From NCBI GenBank assembly GCA_036742455.1, contig DAINQU010000006.1, positions 92,380 to 156,379 on the forward strand: DNA of 64,000 nucleotides. The letters are read 5' to 3'. The position numbers were made by a program, and so were the translations under genes. This document shows, piece after piece, positions 5,979 to 14,429 of the stretch (position 1 is its first letter; every line of letters begins with the position of its first letter). The notes under the pieces are model-generated. The model did no database searches and was not told the origin of the DNA. It worked only from the letters and a program-made list of their open reading frames with translations. Source of the stretch: CAIKZZ01 sp036742455. GTDB taxonomy: Bacteria > Pseudomonadota > Gammaproteobacteria > Steroidobacterales > Steroidobacteraceae.

Positions 5979-6689
5979 ATGGACGATCAGGTCAAGCTTA
6001 TTGGCGACCTTCCTGCGATCAATCGCTTTTTGAGCTATTGCCGCATTCGCTCAGTGCCGTCGAAGACGGTTCTCATTCACGCCGGCGACCTTCCTGACGT
6101 TCTCTACTACATCATCAGCGGCTCGGTCGAGGTGATGATTGAGGACGAAGAAGGGAATGAGATGGTGCTCGCGTACCTCTCCCGTGGCCAATTCTTTGGT
6201 GAAATGGGTTTATTCAGCGAAGGATCCACGCGCAGCGCATGGGTTCGCACGCGTCAGTCCTGCGAACTGGCTGAGATGACCTACGCCCGCTTCCGACAAA
6301 TCGCGGCTGAAAGCCCGGGGCTGATTTTCGAACTCGCGACCCAACTCGCTACGCGCTTGGATCGGACGAACAAGAAACTCGGCGATCTGGCGTTTGTGGA
6401 CGTGATCGGCCGTGTCGCGCACGCGATCATGGATTTGTGTGGCGAGCCGGACGCCATGACCCATCCGCAGGGTATGCAGATCAAGGTCAGTCGTCAGGAA
6501 CTCTCCCGTCTCGTGGGCTGCTCGCGCGAAATGGCGGGTCGTGTGCTCAAGACGCTGGAAGAACAAGGCCTGCTGAAGGCCACCGGCAAGACCGTCGTTG
6601 TCTTCGGCGCGCGACCGAAACCGCGTCGCCCCTCCGTGGTGCCCACCAAGGAAATGCGCGAGAAGATCGCACGCTCGCGCGAGGACTGA
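5979..6689 (+). CDS. CRP/Clp-type cyclic-nucleotide-responsive transcription regulator
   Basis: This is a 236-residue CRP-family regulator. The cyclic-nucleotide-binding domain carries GEMGLFSEG followed by TRSAWVR (about residues 73-88), keeping the Arg-Ser pair that contacts the cAMP phosphate in E. coli CRP. The C-terminal winged helix has SRQELSRLVGCSREMAGR (from about residue 169), close to the CRP recognition helix with its conserved Arg and Glu. It is about 26 residues longer than E. coli CRP, with a basic tail (RPKPRRPSVVPTKEMREKIA). Xanthomonas Clp has a similar regulator role but responds to cyclic di-GMP; ligand choice cannot be settled here. GGGAG lies 8 nt before the ATG. Confidence 0.9.
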   Translation: MDDQVKLIGDLPAINRFLSYCRIRSVPSKTVLIHAGDLPDVLYYIISGSVEVMIEDEEGNEMVLAYLSRGQFFGEMGLFSEGSTRSAWVRTRQSCELAEMTYARFRQIAAESPGLIFELATQLATRLDRTNKKLGDLAFVDVIGRVAHAIMDLCGEPDAMTHPQGMQIKVSRQELSRLVGCSREMAGRVLKTLEEQGLLKATGKTVVVFGARPKPRRPSVVPTKEMREKIARSRED

Positions 6690-6692
6690 CCC

Positions 6693-7376
6693 TCAGCGCG
6701 AGGTCGCAGCGGCGATTTCGCGGCGCATCGCCGCGATCGTCGCCGCGTAATCCTCAGCGCCAAAGATTGCAGAGCCTGCCACGAAGGTATCGGCTCCGGC
6801 TGCCGCAATCGCACCGATGTTGTCGACTTTGACGCCGCCATCAATCTCAAGGCGGATATCACGCCCCGACGCGGCGATCAGCGATTTGATGCGTCGCAAT
6901 TTTTCCAGCGCGTGCGGAATGAATTTCTGCCCACCAAAGCCAGGATTCACCGACATCACCAAAATCATGTCGACCTTATCCATCACGTGATCCAACACCG
7001 ACAACGGTGTCGCGGGATTCAGGACGAGACCCGGTCGACAGCCCTGTTCGCGGATCAGTCCCAAGGTGCGATCCACGTGCTCAGAGGCTTCCGGGTGGAA
7101 GGTGATCCATGTCGCCCCGGCTTTGGCAAAGTCCGGAATGAGCCGGTCCACCGGTTTGACCATCAAATGCACATCGATCGGCGCAGTAATGCCGTAATTA
7201 CGCAGTGCCTCGCACACGAGCGGGCCGATCGTGAGATTCGGAACGTAGTGATTGTCCATGACATCGAAGTGCACGACGTCGGCACCGGCTGCCAAGACTG
7301 CGGCGACATCGTCGCCGAGACGGGCGAAGTCAGCCGAGAGGATGGAAGGAGCTATCAACGCATTAGACATCGTCAT
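6693..7376 (-). CDS. rpe: ribulose-phosphate 3-epimerase
   Basis: Rpe interconverts ribulose 5-phosphate and xylulose 5-phosphate. The 227-residue TIM barrel shows IAPSILSADFA at the N terminus, VHFDVMDNHYVPNLTIG with metal-binding His and Asp, VHLMV, MSVNPGFGGQKFI and IDGGV, with AGSAIFG near the end. The start is the ATG at 7376; a second ATG lies two codons in. It ends 3 nt from the convergent CRP-family gene with no terminator, and follows the antitoxin-like gene by 14 nt, so it is probably in one transcript with djlA. Confidence 0.96.
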   Translation of the reverse strand: MTMSNALIAPSILSADFARLGDDVAAVLAAGADVVHFDVMDNHYVPNLTIGPLVCEALRNYGITAPIDVHLMVKPVDRLIPDFAKAGATWITFHPEASEHVDRTLGLIREQGCRPGLVLNPATPLSVLDHVMDKVDMILVMSVNPGFGGQKFIPHALEKLRRIKSLIAASGRDIRLEIDGGVKVDNIGAIAAAGADTFVAGSAIFGAEDYAATIAAMRREIAAATSR

Positions 7377-7390
7377 GAACGTTCCGAACC

Positions 7391-7801
7391 TTAGCGACCT
7401 GACAAAAGATGGGCGACCGCCATCAAGGCGTCTACACCGCCGTCCATCATGTAATGCACGGGCGTTTCGCCCTTGAATGGCGCCTCACGGCGGGGCTCAT
7501 GGATCCAGCGAAACGCCTTTTCGCCCGCCATCCCGTTCTTGGACAAGGCGGCCTGGATGCCCGTCACGATCTGAATGCGCTTTTGCTGCGCGGGCGTGAG
7601 GCGCGGTCCTTGCCCGACGCGATAACGGCGCAGAACCGCACTCGAGGGGCAACGCAGCAGTTTGCACTGCTGAATCTCGGAGAGCTCCCACGCGTCGGCG
7701 ACGCGGAAGAAGGCCTGCAGCGCTGCCGGCAACGGCGCGGAGGGAGCAGCCGCCGTGTCAGCGGCTGGCGCGGTGGTCGGTGATGAGTTCGTAGGCTTCA
7801 C
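7391..7801 (-). CDS. orphan MbcA/ParS/Xre-type antitoxin-like protein (DUF2384)
   Basis: This protein of up to 136 residues has an Ala/Pro/Thr-rich N terminus (about 25 residues). A helix-turn-helix-like segment follows (WELSEIQQCKLLRCPSSAVLRR), then a C-terminal domain with the RWIHEPRREAPFKGETPVHYM...GGVDAL...LLSG pattern of the MbcA/ParS/Xre antitoxin C-terminal domain. Such domains normally neutralise RES-domain ADP-ribosylating or NAD-degrading toxins; no RES gene lies next to it. The listed start is a GTG at 7801 that overlaps the end of djlA by 44 nt. No good ribosome binding site is visible, so the true start may be further in, for example the TTG at about 7732. It may serve as a stand-alone regulator. 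Confidence 0.75.
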   Translation of the reverse strand: MKPTNSSPTTAPAADTAAAPSAPLPAALQAFFRVADAWELSEIQQCKLLRCPSSAVLRRYRVGQGPRLTPAQQKRIQIVTGIQAALSKNGMAGEKAFRWIHEPRREAPFKGETPVHYMMDGGVDALMAVAHLLSGR

Positions 7802-8531
7802 GGATACGCTGAGTCTTTTCCTTGGCGAGATCCTGCATCGACTCGGGGAGGCCCCGAGCGACGAGTTTATCGGGATGATTCTCGCTCATCAGGCGACGAT
7901 ACGCTTTCTTGATCTCCGCGTCTGTTGAAGTCGCCGAAAGACCCAACACGGTGTAGGCCTGTGACAGCCCCATGCCCTCGCTCGCGGTGCGGCGAGTATC
8001 GCCCGCTCGTCGCCGCAAATGCCACTCTAAGCCATTGATTTCTTGATCCGAAAAGCCCAGTCGGCGGCCAATTTCATAGACCAAGATACGCCGCTCACCC
8101 TCCAATCCGTCGCCCGCCAGCGTGGCGCGCATCTGTATCTCGAGAAAAAGCCCCAACAGGTCGCGCCGGTACGCGAACACCTGCTTCAGTCGGGCTATCT
8201 GCGCATCCACGGGGTAGTCCGGGGCTTTACCGCGCGTGAAGGCGGCAATCGCCCGGGCGATGTGCGCGGCGTCGAGGCGCAGGGCCTGCATGACTGCGCG
8301 GGCGGCGGCAATCTCGGATTCGGAGACGCGACCGTCGGATTTCGCGACAAAGCCCATGACTGCAAACGTGGACTCGAAAAAAAGGCTGGAAACGTCTTCC
8401 CGCGCCGGTGGCGGGGTCCGGGATTCCGCCGTGAGATCGTACGAGTGCCCGATCAGGACGCCCAATGCGGCGCCCATGGGTCCGCCCGCCAGACCGAGTA
8501 CTCCGCCGACAACCTTACCGATCCAACTCAT
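7758..8531 (-). CDS. djlA: DnaJ-like co-chaperone DjlA
   Basis: DjlA is an inner-membrane J-domain protein that stimulates DnaK. This 257-residue version starts MSWIGKVVGGVLG and has one glycine-rich membrane segment (about residues 7-28). A TerB-like helical domain follows (about 45-170), then a C-terminal J domain with HPDK at residues 219-222. The ATG at 8531 is preceded by AAGGA and matches family N termini; a longer frame reaching 8693 would cross the purC promoter region and is rejected. The 3' end overlaps the antitoxin-like gene. It is divergent from purC. Confidence 0.92.
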   Translation of the reverse strand: MSWIGKVVGGVLGLAGGPMGAALGVLIGHSYDLTAESRTPPPAREDVSSLFFESTFAVMGFVAKSDGRVSESEIAAARAVMQALRLDAAHIARAIAAFTRGKAPDYPVDAQIARLKQVFAYRRDLLGLFLEIQMRATLAGDGLEGERRILVYEIGRRLGFSDQEINGLEWHLRRRAGDTRRTASEGMGLSQAYTVLGLSATSTDAEIKKAYRRLMSENHPDKLVARGLPESMQDLAKEKTQRIREAYELITDHRASR

Positions 8532-8622
8532 CCCTTCCTTGACCCTGCTTTCAATCGGTTGCGAAAATGCGGGCCCGTGGCGGCCCTCGCCGTGCATGGT
8601 AGCAGCGAGGCGAATGACGTCC

Positions 8623-9522
8623 ATGAACTCCCAGACCCCAACTCCCGTCTTCGAGACCGCCCTCAAGGGCCTCGAACTTATCCATCGCGGCAAGGTGCGG
8701 GACGTCTACGCCCTCGACGATGCCCATATGCTGATCGTGACCTCGGACCGCCTGTCGGCGTTCGACGTCGTGTTGCCGGATCCGATCCCCGAAAAAGGAC
8801 GCGTCCTGACGGAGATATCGAACTTCTGGTTCGGCAAGACGCAGCACATTGTGCGCAACCACCTGACTGGCCGCTCCGTCGAGGAGTTTGTCACCGATCC
8901 TGCGGATCGCGCCTTGCTCGCCGGACGCGCCATCGTTGTCCAGCGACTGAAGGCTTTGCCAGTGGAGGCCGTCGTACGCGGCTACGTGATTGGCGGCGGT
9001 TGGAAGGAATACCAAGCCACCGGCAGCATCTGCGGCATCGCCTTGCCGACCGGTCTGCGCATGGCCGATCGCTTGCCCGAGCCGATCTTTACGCCCGCGA
9101 CCAAAGCCGCGGTCGGGGAGCACGATGAGAACGTCTCGTTCGATGTCGTCGCGGCGCAAATCGGCGTCGAACGTGCGGAGGAAGTGCGCCGTACCGCATT
9201 GGCGCTGTATGCCTACGCGGCCGAACACGCACGGCAGCGTGGGATCATCATTGCTGATACTAAGTTCGAATTCGGCGTCGACGCGGCCGGGCAACTGGTG
9301 TTGATCGACGAAATTCTGACGCCCGATTCGTCGCGCTTCTGGCCGGCTGACCGCTACGAACCGGGACAGAACCCACCGTCGTTCGATAAGCAGTACGTGC
9401 GCGACTACCTCGAAACGCTGACGTGGAACAAGAAGGCCCCAGGCCCTCACTTACCGGCGGACGTGATCCGTCGGACCACCGAGAACTACTTGGAAGCCCT
9501 GCACCGATTGACCGCCGCCTAA
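8623..9522 (+). CDS. purC: phosphoribosylaminoimidazole-succinocarboxamide synthase (SAICAR synthetase)
   Basis: PurC ligates aspartate to CAIR using ATP in purine synthesis. The 299-residue product is the longer single-domain form found outside enterics. It shows HRGKVRDVYA (ATP-binding loop, near residue 20), SDRLSAFDVVLPDPIPEKG, VEAVVRGYVIGGGWKEY and the IADTKFEFG and LIDEILTPDSSRFW motifs. Two in-frame ATGs are possible: 8614 (GAGG only 3 nt upstream) and 8623 (12 nt); I list 8623. The frame is open further upstream but opposite djlA. purE and purK lie 3 kb downstream on the same strand. Confidence 0.95.
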   Translation: MNSQTPTPVFETALKGLELIHRGKVRDVYALDDAHMLIVTSDRLSAFDVVLPDPIPEKGRVLTEISNFWFGKTQHIVRNHLTGRSVEEFVTDPADRALLAGRAIVVQRLKALPVEAVVRGYVIGGGWKEYQATGSICGIALPTGLRMADRLPEPIFTPATKAAVGEHDENVSFDVVAAQIGVERAEEVRRTALALYAYAAEHARQRGIIIADTKFEFGVDAAGQLVLIDEILTPDSSRFWPADRYEPGQNPPSFDKQYVRDYLETLTWNKKAPGPHLPADVIRRTTENYLEALHRLTAA

Positions 9523-9547
9523 ACACCTCGACCGACTGAGCCGCCGC

Positions 9548-10891
9548 GTGATACCGACACTGCACTCCGTGGAAGCGGCGTTGTTTGGACCACCGCGGCG
9601 GGCCGGTTCGGCGGGTGTCCTGCTGCAGCGCATCGCGCGCTACCTCTGGGCGATCACGCGAGATTTGCTGACCGGCGATCTCAATTTGCGCGCGATCGGT
9701 CTCGTCTACACCTCCTTGCTGTCGACGGTACCGTTGTGCGCGTTCAGTTTTTCGGTGCTGAAAGGCCTGGGGTTTCAGCACAACCTCGCGCCCTTACTGT
9801 CGCAGTTCTTTCGGCCGCTCGGCGACCACAGCGACGAACTCACCAACCGCATCGTGTCTTTCGTCGACCACATGCGAGGCGGTGTTGTCGGCACGTTGGG
9901 CTTGGCGTTCCTTCTGTGGACCGCGGTGTCGGTGGTCCAAAAAGTCGAAGAATCGTTTAACCACATCTGGCATGTGGCACGCCCCCGCAGCCTCAGTCGA
10001 CGCTTCGGCGAATACGTCGGCATTCTGGTGCTGGGTCCGATCGTCGTGGCAACGACGCTGGGACTGATGACCACGCTGAGCAGCATGGGTTGGTTGGCCG
10101 CGCTGTTGACCACCCCCGGTTTGACGTGGATCGCCGGCCAAATCGCACCCCTCATCGCCGGAACACTCGGTTTTGGTTTTTTGTACGCCTTCATCCCCAA
10201 TACCTCGGTCTCCCGTCGCGCCGCCCTAGGCGCGGCGTTGTGCGCGTCCATCGTCTGGGTCGCGGCCAGCCTCGGTTTCGCCGTCGTCGTCAGTTACTCC
10301 AAGCAAATGGTGGCGGTGTACGCGGGATTTTCGATCGTACTCGTGGCCTTGATGTGGTTGTGGTTGAACTGGTTGATCCTGCTGACGGGAGCCTTGCTGG
10401 CGTTTTATTTGCAGCACCCCGAATACCTGCGATCCGGCCAGAGGGACGTGGTGGCAACCGCACGACTGCGTGAACAACTGGCACTCGCCATCATGCTCGC
10501 GGTGGCACGGGCATTCGCCGAGGGACGCCGGACGTCCGTGACGACCCTGGCCCAACGCTTTGATGTCCCCTCCATGGCCTTACAGCCCATCATTGAAGCG
10601 CTTGAGGCGGCGGGGTTGCTGGAAACCACCACGCGCGACCAACTGGTACCGGGTCGGGAACCGGCGTCGATCCATCTCGATGAGATCGTACTCGCGATAC
10701 GCGATGCGGGCGCTGGACGCGCCATTACGCTCGTGGATGCGCAGACACCCGAGACCGTTCGGATCGCTGGACGGCGGATCGACGACGCCATTCGCCACAC
10801 GTTGGGCACACAGTCACTGTCGATGCTCGTCGCTGCGACACCCGACCGTGCGGCCTCACTCTCCGGCGACGGTCATCTCGGCGATCAGTAG
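9548..10891 (+). CDS. YihY/BrkB family inner membrane protein with C-terminal winged-helix extension
   Basis: This 447-residue protein has the YihY/UPF0761 core: a cytoplasmic lead-in followed by six hydrophobic segments between about residues 50 and 300 (for example GVVGTLGLAFLLWTAVSVVQ and LVALMWLWLNWLILLTGALL). The conserved signature VVQKVEESFNHIWHV lies near residues 128-142. The older annotation as ribonuclease BN is considered wrong; its function is unknown. Compared with E. coli YihY (290 residues) it carries about 130 extra C-terminal residues, including a winged-helix-like part (VTTLAQRFDVP...EALEAAGLLE) typical of some proteobacterial homologues. It starts with GTG and its end overlaps convergent pmbA by 36 nt. 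Confidence 0.85.
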   Translation: MIPTLHSVEAALFGPPRRAGSAGVLLQRIARYLWAITRDLLTGDLNLRAIGLVYTSLLSTVPLCAFSFSVLKGLGFQHNLAPLLSQFFRPLGDHSDELTNRIVSFVDHMRGGVVGTLGLAFLLWTAVSVVQKVEESFNHIWHVARPRSLSRRFGEYVGILVLGPIVVATTLGLMTTLSSMGWLAALLTTPGLTWIAGQIAPLIAGTLGFGFLYAFIPNTSVSRRAALGAALCASIVWVAASLGFAVVVSYSKQMVAVYAGFSIVLVALMWLWLNWLILLTGALLAFYLQHPEYLRSGQRDVVATARLREQLALAIMLAVARAFAEGRRTSVTTLAQRFDVPSMALQPIIEALEAAGLLETTTRDQLVPGREPASIHLDEIVLAIRDAGAGRAITLVDAQTPETVRIAGRRIDDAIRHTLGTQSLSMLVAATPDRAASLSGDGHLGDQ

Positions 10892-12190
10892 CGAACCGGT
10901 CTGGACCGAACCGCGGCGATCGATGTCATTGCCGACCGCCACGAGATCCCGGTACATCTGGCGTAAATTGCCGGCAATCGTAATTTCATTCACCGGATGG
11001 ACGATCTCTCCGCCCTCCACCCAGAATCCCGTCGCGCCGCGCGAATAATCGCCGGTCACGCCGTTGACCCCCTGCCCCATCAACTCCGTGACGATGAGCC
11101 CACGCCCCATCCGTCGGATCAAAGCCGCGAAATCATCCGTGCCGGCATGGACCAGCAGGTTGTGGACGCCGCCCGCATTGCCGGTCGTCTGCAAACCCAG
11201 TTTCCGCGCTGAATAGGTATCGAGGATGTAGCCGTCCAATACGCCGGCACGGACCAGTTCGCGGTCGCGGGTTTGACAGCCCTCGGCATCAAACGGCGCA
11301 CTGCCCAAGGCGCGCGGCAAATGCGGCCGCTCGGAGAGCGAAAAGAACGATGGAAAGATCGTCTCGCCGGCCGCGTCGAGCAAGAACGAACTGCGCCGGT
11401 ATTGCGCGCCACCGCGGATCGCGCCGAGGAAGTGTCCGAGCAACCCCCGCGCCAATTCCGGCACGTACAACACGGGCACACGCGTGGTCCCGATGCGTCG
11501 GGCGCCTAGCCGAGCCGCCGTCCGTTCCGCGGCGCGGCGACCGATGGATTCTGGAGACTCCAGCTCCGCCGGATCGCGCGAGGTGCTGTACCAGTAGTCA
11601 CGCTCCGACTGATCGCCTTGCTGCCCCATGACGACGCAACTGATGCTGGCATAGCTTGAGGGATAGCCGGCGATGAGTCCGTGCGTGTTCCCGAACACGC
11701 GGTGCGCGCCGTGCGCACTGACCGTGGCACCCTCAGAATTGGTAATGCGTGGATCGACCGCGAGGGCAGCCGCTTCGCACGCCTGCGCCAACTCGATCGC
11801 CCCCTCCGCATCGATCCCCCACGGGTGGCTCAGCGACAAGTCGGGGATATCGGTCACCAACCAGGCCGGATCCGGTAATCCTGCATACGGATCCTCGGCG
11901 GTATAGCGGGCAATCGCGACCGCTTTGCGCACGGTATCCGCGATGGCCGTCCAGGAGAGGTCTCCGGTGGAGGCAGACCCCTTCCGCTGGCCCACATAGG
12001 CCGTGATACCCATGGCCCGGTTTCGGTGATGTTCGAGTGTTTCCACTTCGCCGAGCCGCACAGTGACGGATAATCCCGTATCGACGCTGACGCCCACATC
12101 GGCGGCGGTGGCGCCAATGGCACTCGCCTCGGCGAGTGCTCGTTCGACGAGGCGCGAAAGGTCATCTGCGGAGGGCGTGCGGTCGGTCAT
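10856..12190 (-). CDS. pmbA: metalloprotease accessory subunit PmbA (TldE)
   Basis: PmbA/TldE forms a heterodimeric protease with TldD that degrades unfolded peptides and matures some ribosomally made peptides such as microcin B17. The 444-residue product matches family length. It shows RNRAMGITAYVGQRKGSAST near residue 56, RRIGTTRVPVLY, GAIRGGAQYRRSSF and the C-terminal GDYSRGATGFWVEGGEI and GNLRQMY motifs. As expected for TldE it lacks the HEXXXH zinc motif present in TldD (encoded at 15832-17316). The ATG at 12190 is preferred over one 30 nt upstream. It is divergent from yjgA with a 48-bp gap, as in E. coli. Confidence 0.93.
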   Translation of the reverse strand: MTDRTPSADDLSRLVERALAEASAIGATAADVGVSVDTGLSVTVRLGEVETLEHHRNRAMGITAYVGQRKGSASTGDLSWTAIADTVRKAVAIARYTAEDPYAGLPDPAWLVTDIPDLSLSHPWGIDAEGAIELAQACEAAALAVDPRITNSEGATVSAHGAHRVFGNTHGLIAGYPSSYASISCVVMGQQGDQSERDYWYSTSRDPAELESPESIGRRAAERTAARLGARRIGTTRVPVLYVPELARGLLGHFLGAIRGGAQYRRSSFLLDAAGETIFPSFFSLSERPHLPRALGSAPFDAEGCQTRDRELVRAGVLDGYILDTYSARKLGLQTTGNAGGVHNLLVHAGTDDFAALIRRMGRGLIVTELMGQGVNGVTGDYSRGATGFWVEGGEIVHPVNEITIAGNLRQMYRDLVAVGNDIDRRGSVQTGSLLIAEMTVAGE

Positions 12191-12238
12191 GGAATCGCCT
12201 GCGGAAGATCGGAAACGCATTCTAGGCTAGGATAGGGT

Positions 12239-12763
12239 ATGACGGCAGAAGACGACTTCGAATACGAATACGAGCGGCCCAACAAGAGCCAGCTCAAGCG
12301 GGACGCCGAGGACATGAAACTCCTTGGCGACCATCTGGTTCAGATGGCCCCCTCCGAGCTGGCGCGTATCCCGCTGCCTGAAAACCTGCGTGACGCCATT
12401 GAGTTGGCGCGGCGCATCTCCGCGCACGGGGGTGCCGCGCGCCAGCGGCAGCTGATCGGCAAATTGCTCCGCAAGACCGATATCACTGAGATACAGGCAG
12501 CGATTGAGGCAAAGGCGCTTGAAGAGCGCCTTCAGGCCCGCGAATTTCATCGCGTGGAGACTTGGCGTAATCGACTCGTCAGCGAGGGCGAGGCAGCGGT
12601 CACGGCGCTATTGGCGACGTATCCGCAGCTCGACGCCGGTCGGCTGCGGTCACTGGTGGGCACCGCCCAACACGAAGCCGCACGCGGCCGACCGCCGGCC
12701 GCGTCGCGTGAGTTGTTCCGTTGGCTGCGTGAGGCGCTCGCGGAAGCGCCCACTGGCGCGTAA
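12239..12763 (+). CDS. yjgA: ribosome-associated protein DarP (YjgA, UPF0307)
   Basis: The 174-residue highly charged helical protein contains the YjgA hallmarks: RPNKSQLKRDAEDMKLLGDHLV near residue 14, PLPENLRDAIELARRISAHGGAARQRQLIGKLLRK near residue 47 and FHRVETWRNRLV near residue 101. DarP binds late 50S precursors and aids peptidyl transferase centre maturation. It is divergent from pmbA as in enterics and followed 10 nt later by purE. The ATG is preceded by AGGATAGGGT, which could be a weak Shine-Dalgarno or a TAGGAT -10 box. Confidence 0.93.
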   Translation: MTAEDDFEYEYERPNKSQLKRDAEDMKLLGDHLVQMAPSELARIPLPENLRDAIELARRISAHGGAARQRQLIGKLLRKTDITEIQAAIEAKALEERLQAREFHRVETWRNRLVSEGEAAVTALLATYPQLDAGRLRSLVGTAQHEAARGRPPAASRELFRWLREALAEAPTGA

Positions 12764-12773
12764 GATTTAAGCT

Positions 12774-13268
12774 ATGCAAGCACTCGTTGGCATCATCATG
12801 GGATCGTCTTCGGACTGGGACACAATGCGCCCGGCGGCGGAGACGCTTAGCAAACTCGGCATCCCCTACGAGACCCGTGTGGTCTCGGCGCACCGGACGC
12901 CAGACCTCCTGTTCGAGTACGCGGCGACGGCCAAATCACGCGGCATCGAGGTGATCATCGCCGGCGCGGGCGGCGCCGCGCATCTGCCGGGAATGACGGC
13001 GGCGAAGACCGCCTTGCCGGTGCTCGGCGTACCCGTGCAGTCCAAAATGCTCTCGGGAATCGACTCGCTGCTGTCGATCGCGCAGATGCCGGCCGGCATT
13101 CCGGTCGGCACCCTGGCAATCGGCCCGGCCGGCGCGACCAACGCCGCACTGCTCGCGGCAGCGATGCTAGCGAACAAGTATCCGGACTATGCGACGGCGT
13201 TAGACGCCTTTCGCGCCGCGCAAACGGCCGCGGTCCTTGAGCGACCCGACCCGAGTATTGCGCCGTGA
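12774..13268 (+). CDS. purE: N5-carboxyaminoimidazole ribonucleotide mutase
   Basis: PurE class I shifts the carboxylate of N5-CAIR to CAIR in purine synthesis. The 164-residue product has the diagnostic GIIMGSSSDWDTM start (residues 6-18), VVSAHRTPD with the catalytic His, AGAGGAAHLPGM and GVPVQS. The stop overlaps the purK start as GTGA, so the two are translationally coupled. The start lacks an obvious Shine-Dalgarno; TAAGAT ends 7 nt before the ATG. Confidence 0.97.
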   Translation: MQALVGIIMGSSSDWDTMRPAAETLSKLGIPYETRVVSAHRTPDLLFEYAATAKSRGIEVIIAGAGGAAHLPGMTAAKTALPVLGVPVQSKMLSGIDSLLSIAQMPAGIPVGTLAIGPAGATNAALLAAAMLANKYPDYATALDAFRAAQTAAVLERPDPSIAP

Positions 13269-14356
13269 GAATCGGCATCATCGGTGCCGGTCAGCTCGGA
13301 CGAATGCTGGCCGAAGCCGGTTACCCCCTGGGTCTGGAATTCCGCTTTTACGATCGCGTCGCAGACACCCCGGGTGGCCAAGTGGGCCCCATCGTCACCG
13401 GTGAGTTTGACGATCACGCCAAACTCGCGGAGTTCGCTCGCGGCTGCGACGTCGTCACCTTTGACTGGGAAAACGTGCCCGTGGAATCCCTGATTCCCAT
13501 CGCTCAGCACGTGCCCGTTTACCCGAGACCCGACATCCTCGCCGTCGCGCAAGACCGGCAGCAGGAAAAGACGTTGTTTCGAGAGCTGGGCATTCCCACG
13601 CCACCGTTCGCGCCGATCGACCGCATGGACGACCTCGTGCGCGCTCTGGAGGATATTGGTGCGCCCGGCATTCTGAAGACCCGTCGAATGGGCTACGACG
13701 GCAAGGGGCAGGCGCGCATCATGAAGCGCTCGGCCGCGCCGGCGGCCTTCGACGCGCTGGCCGGTCAAGCCCTGATCTACGAAGGTTTCGTGCGCTTTAC
13801 GCGTGAAGTTTCCATGATCGCCGCGCGCAACGCGGCCGGGAAGATCGTTTACTACCCGCTGTCGGAAAATGTCCACGCGGCCGGCATTCTTGACGAGACG
13901 CGCGCGCCCGCGCGGTACCCGGCATTGGAGCGACAAGCCCGCCGCCATGTGCGAGCGATTCTGGAGCGCTTTGACTACGTCGGTATCTTGGCCGTGGAAT
14001 TCTTTGTCGAGCGCGGGCGCCTGTTGGCCAACGAAATGGCGCCGCGCGTGCACAACTCGGGTCACTGGACGATCGAAGGCGCCGTTTCCAGTCAGTTTGA
14101 GAACCACCTGCGGGCGATCACCGGATTGCCACTCGGGTGCACGGACGCACGCGGACACGCCGGGATGGTCAACTTTGTCGGCTACATGCCGACGCGCGAA
14201 CGAGCGCTCGCGGTCGCCGGTCTGCATTGCCACGATTACGGCAAGCGTGAGGCACGCCCGGGTCGAAAATTAGGCCATGCCACGGTGGTTGCCGGCTCGG
14301 CTCGCGCGCGGGATGCGGCGCTCGCGCGGGCACGTCGATTGAAGAAGCCCAGATAA
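13265..14356 (+). CDS. purK: N5-carboxyaminoimidazole ribonucleotide synthase
   Basis: PurK carboxylates AIR with ATP and bicarbonate to N5-CAIR, the substrate of PurE. The 363-residue ATP-grasp protein begins VRIGIIGAGQLGRMLA (GTG start). It shows LKTRRMGYDGKGQ near residue 137, EGFVRFTREVS, the VEFFVERGRLLANEMAPRVHNSGHW block that carries metal ligands, and a C-terminal HDYGK. It overlaps purE by 4 nt. The next gene follows after 73 nt. Confidence 0.97.
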   Translation: MRIGIIGAGQLGRMLAEAGYPLGLEFRFYDRVADTPGGQVGPIVTGEFDDHAKLAEFARGCDVVTFDWENVPVESLIPIAQHVPVYPRPDILAVAQDRQQEKTLFRELGIPTPPFAPIDRMDDLVRALEDIGAPGILKTRRMGYDGKGQARIMKRSAAPAAFDALAGQALIYEGFVRFTREVSMIAARNAAGKIVYYPLSENVHAAGILDETRAPARYPALERQARRHVRAILERFDYVGILAVEFFVERGRLLANEMAPRVHNSGHWTIEGAVSSQFENHLRAITGLPLGCTDARGHAGMVNFVGYMPTRERALAVAGLHCHDYGKREARPGRKLGHATVVAGSARARDAALARARRLKKPR

Positions 14357-14429
14357 CGAGACGGGGACCCTGCGAGGCTACGAAGCGCAGGCAGAACGAC
14401 AGCGATCCGATGCGAAGGGAAGGCGTTCG

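Noticed and set aside
7391..8531. A toxin-antitoxin pair made of the antitoxin-like gene and djlA
   Set aside because: djlA is a clear J-domain co-chaperone with TerB and HPDK features and does not resemble a RES toxin.
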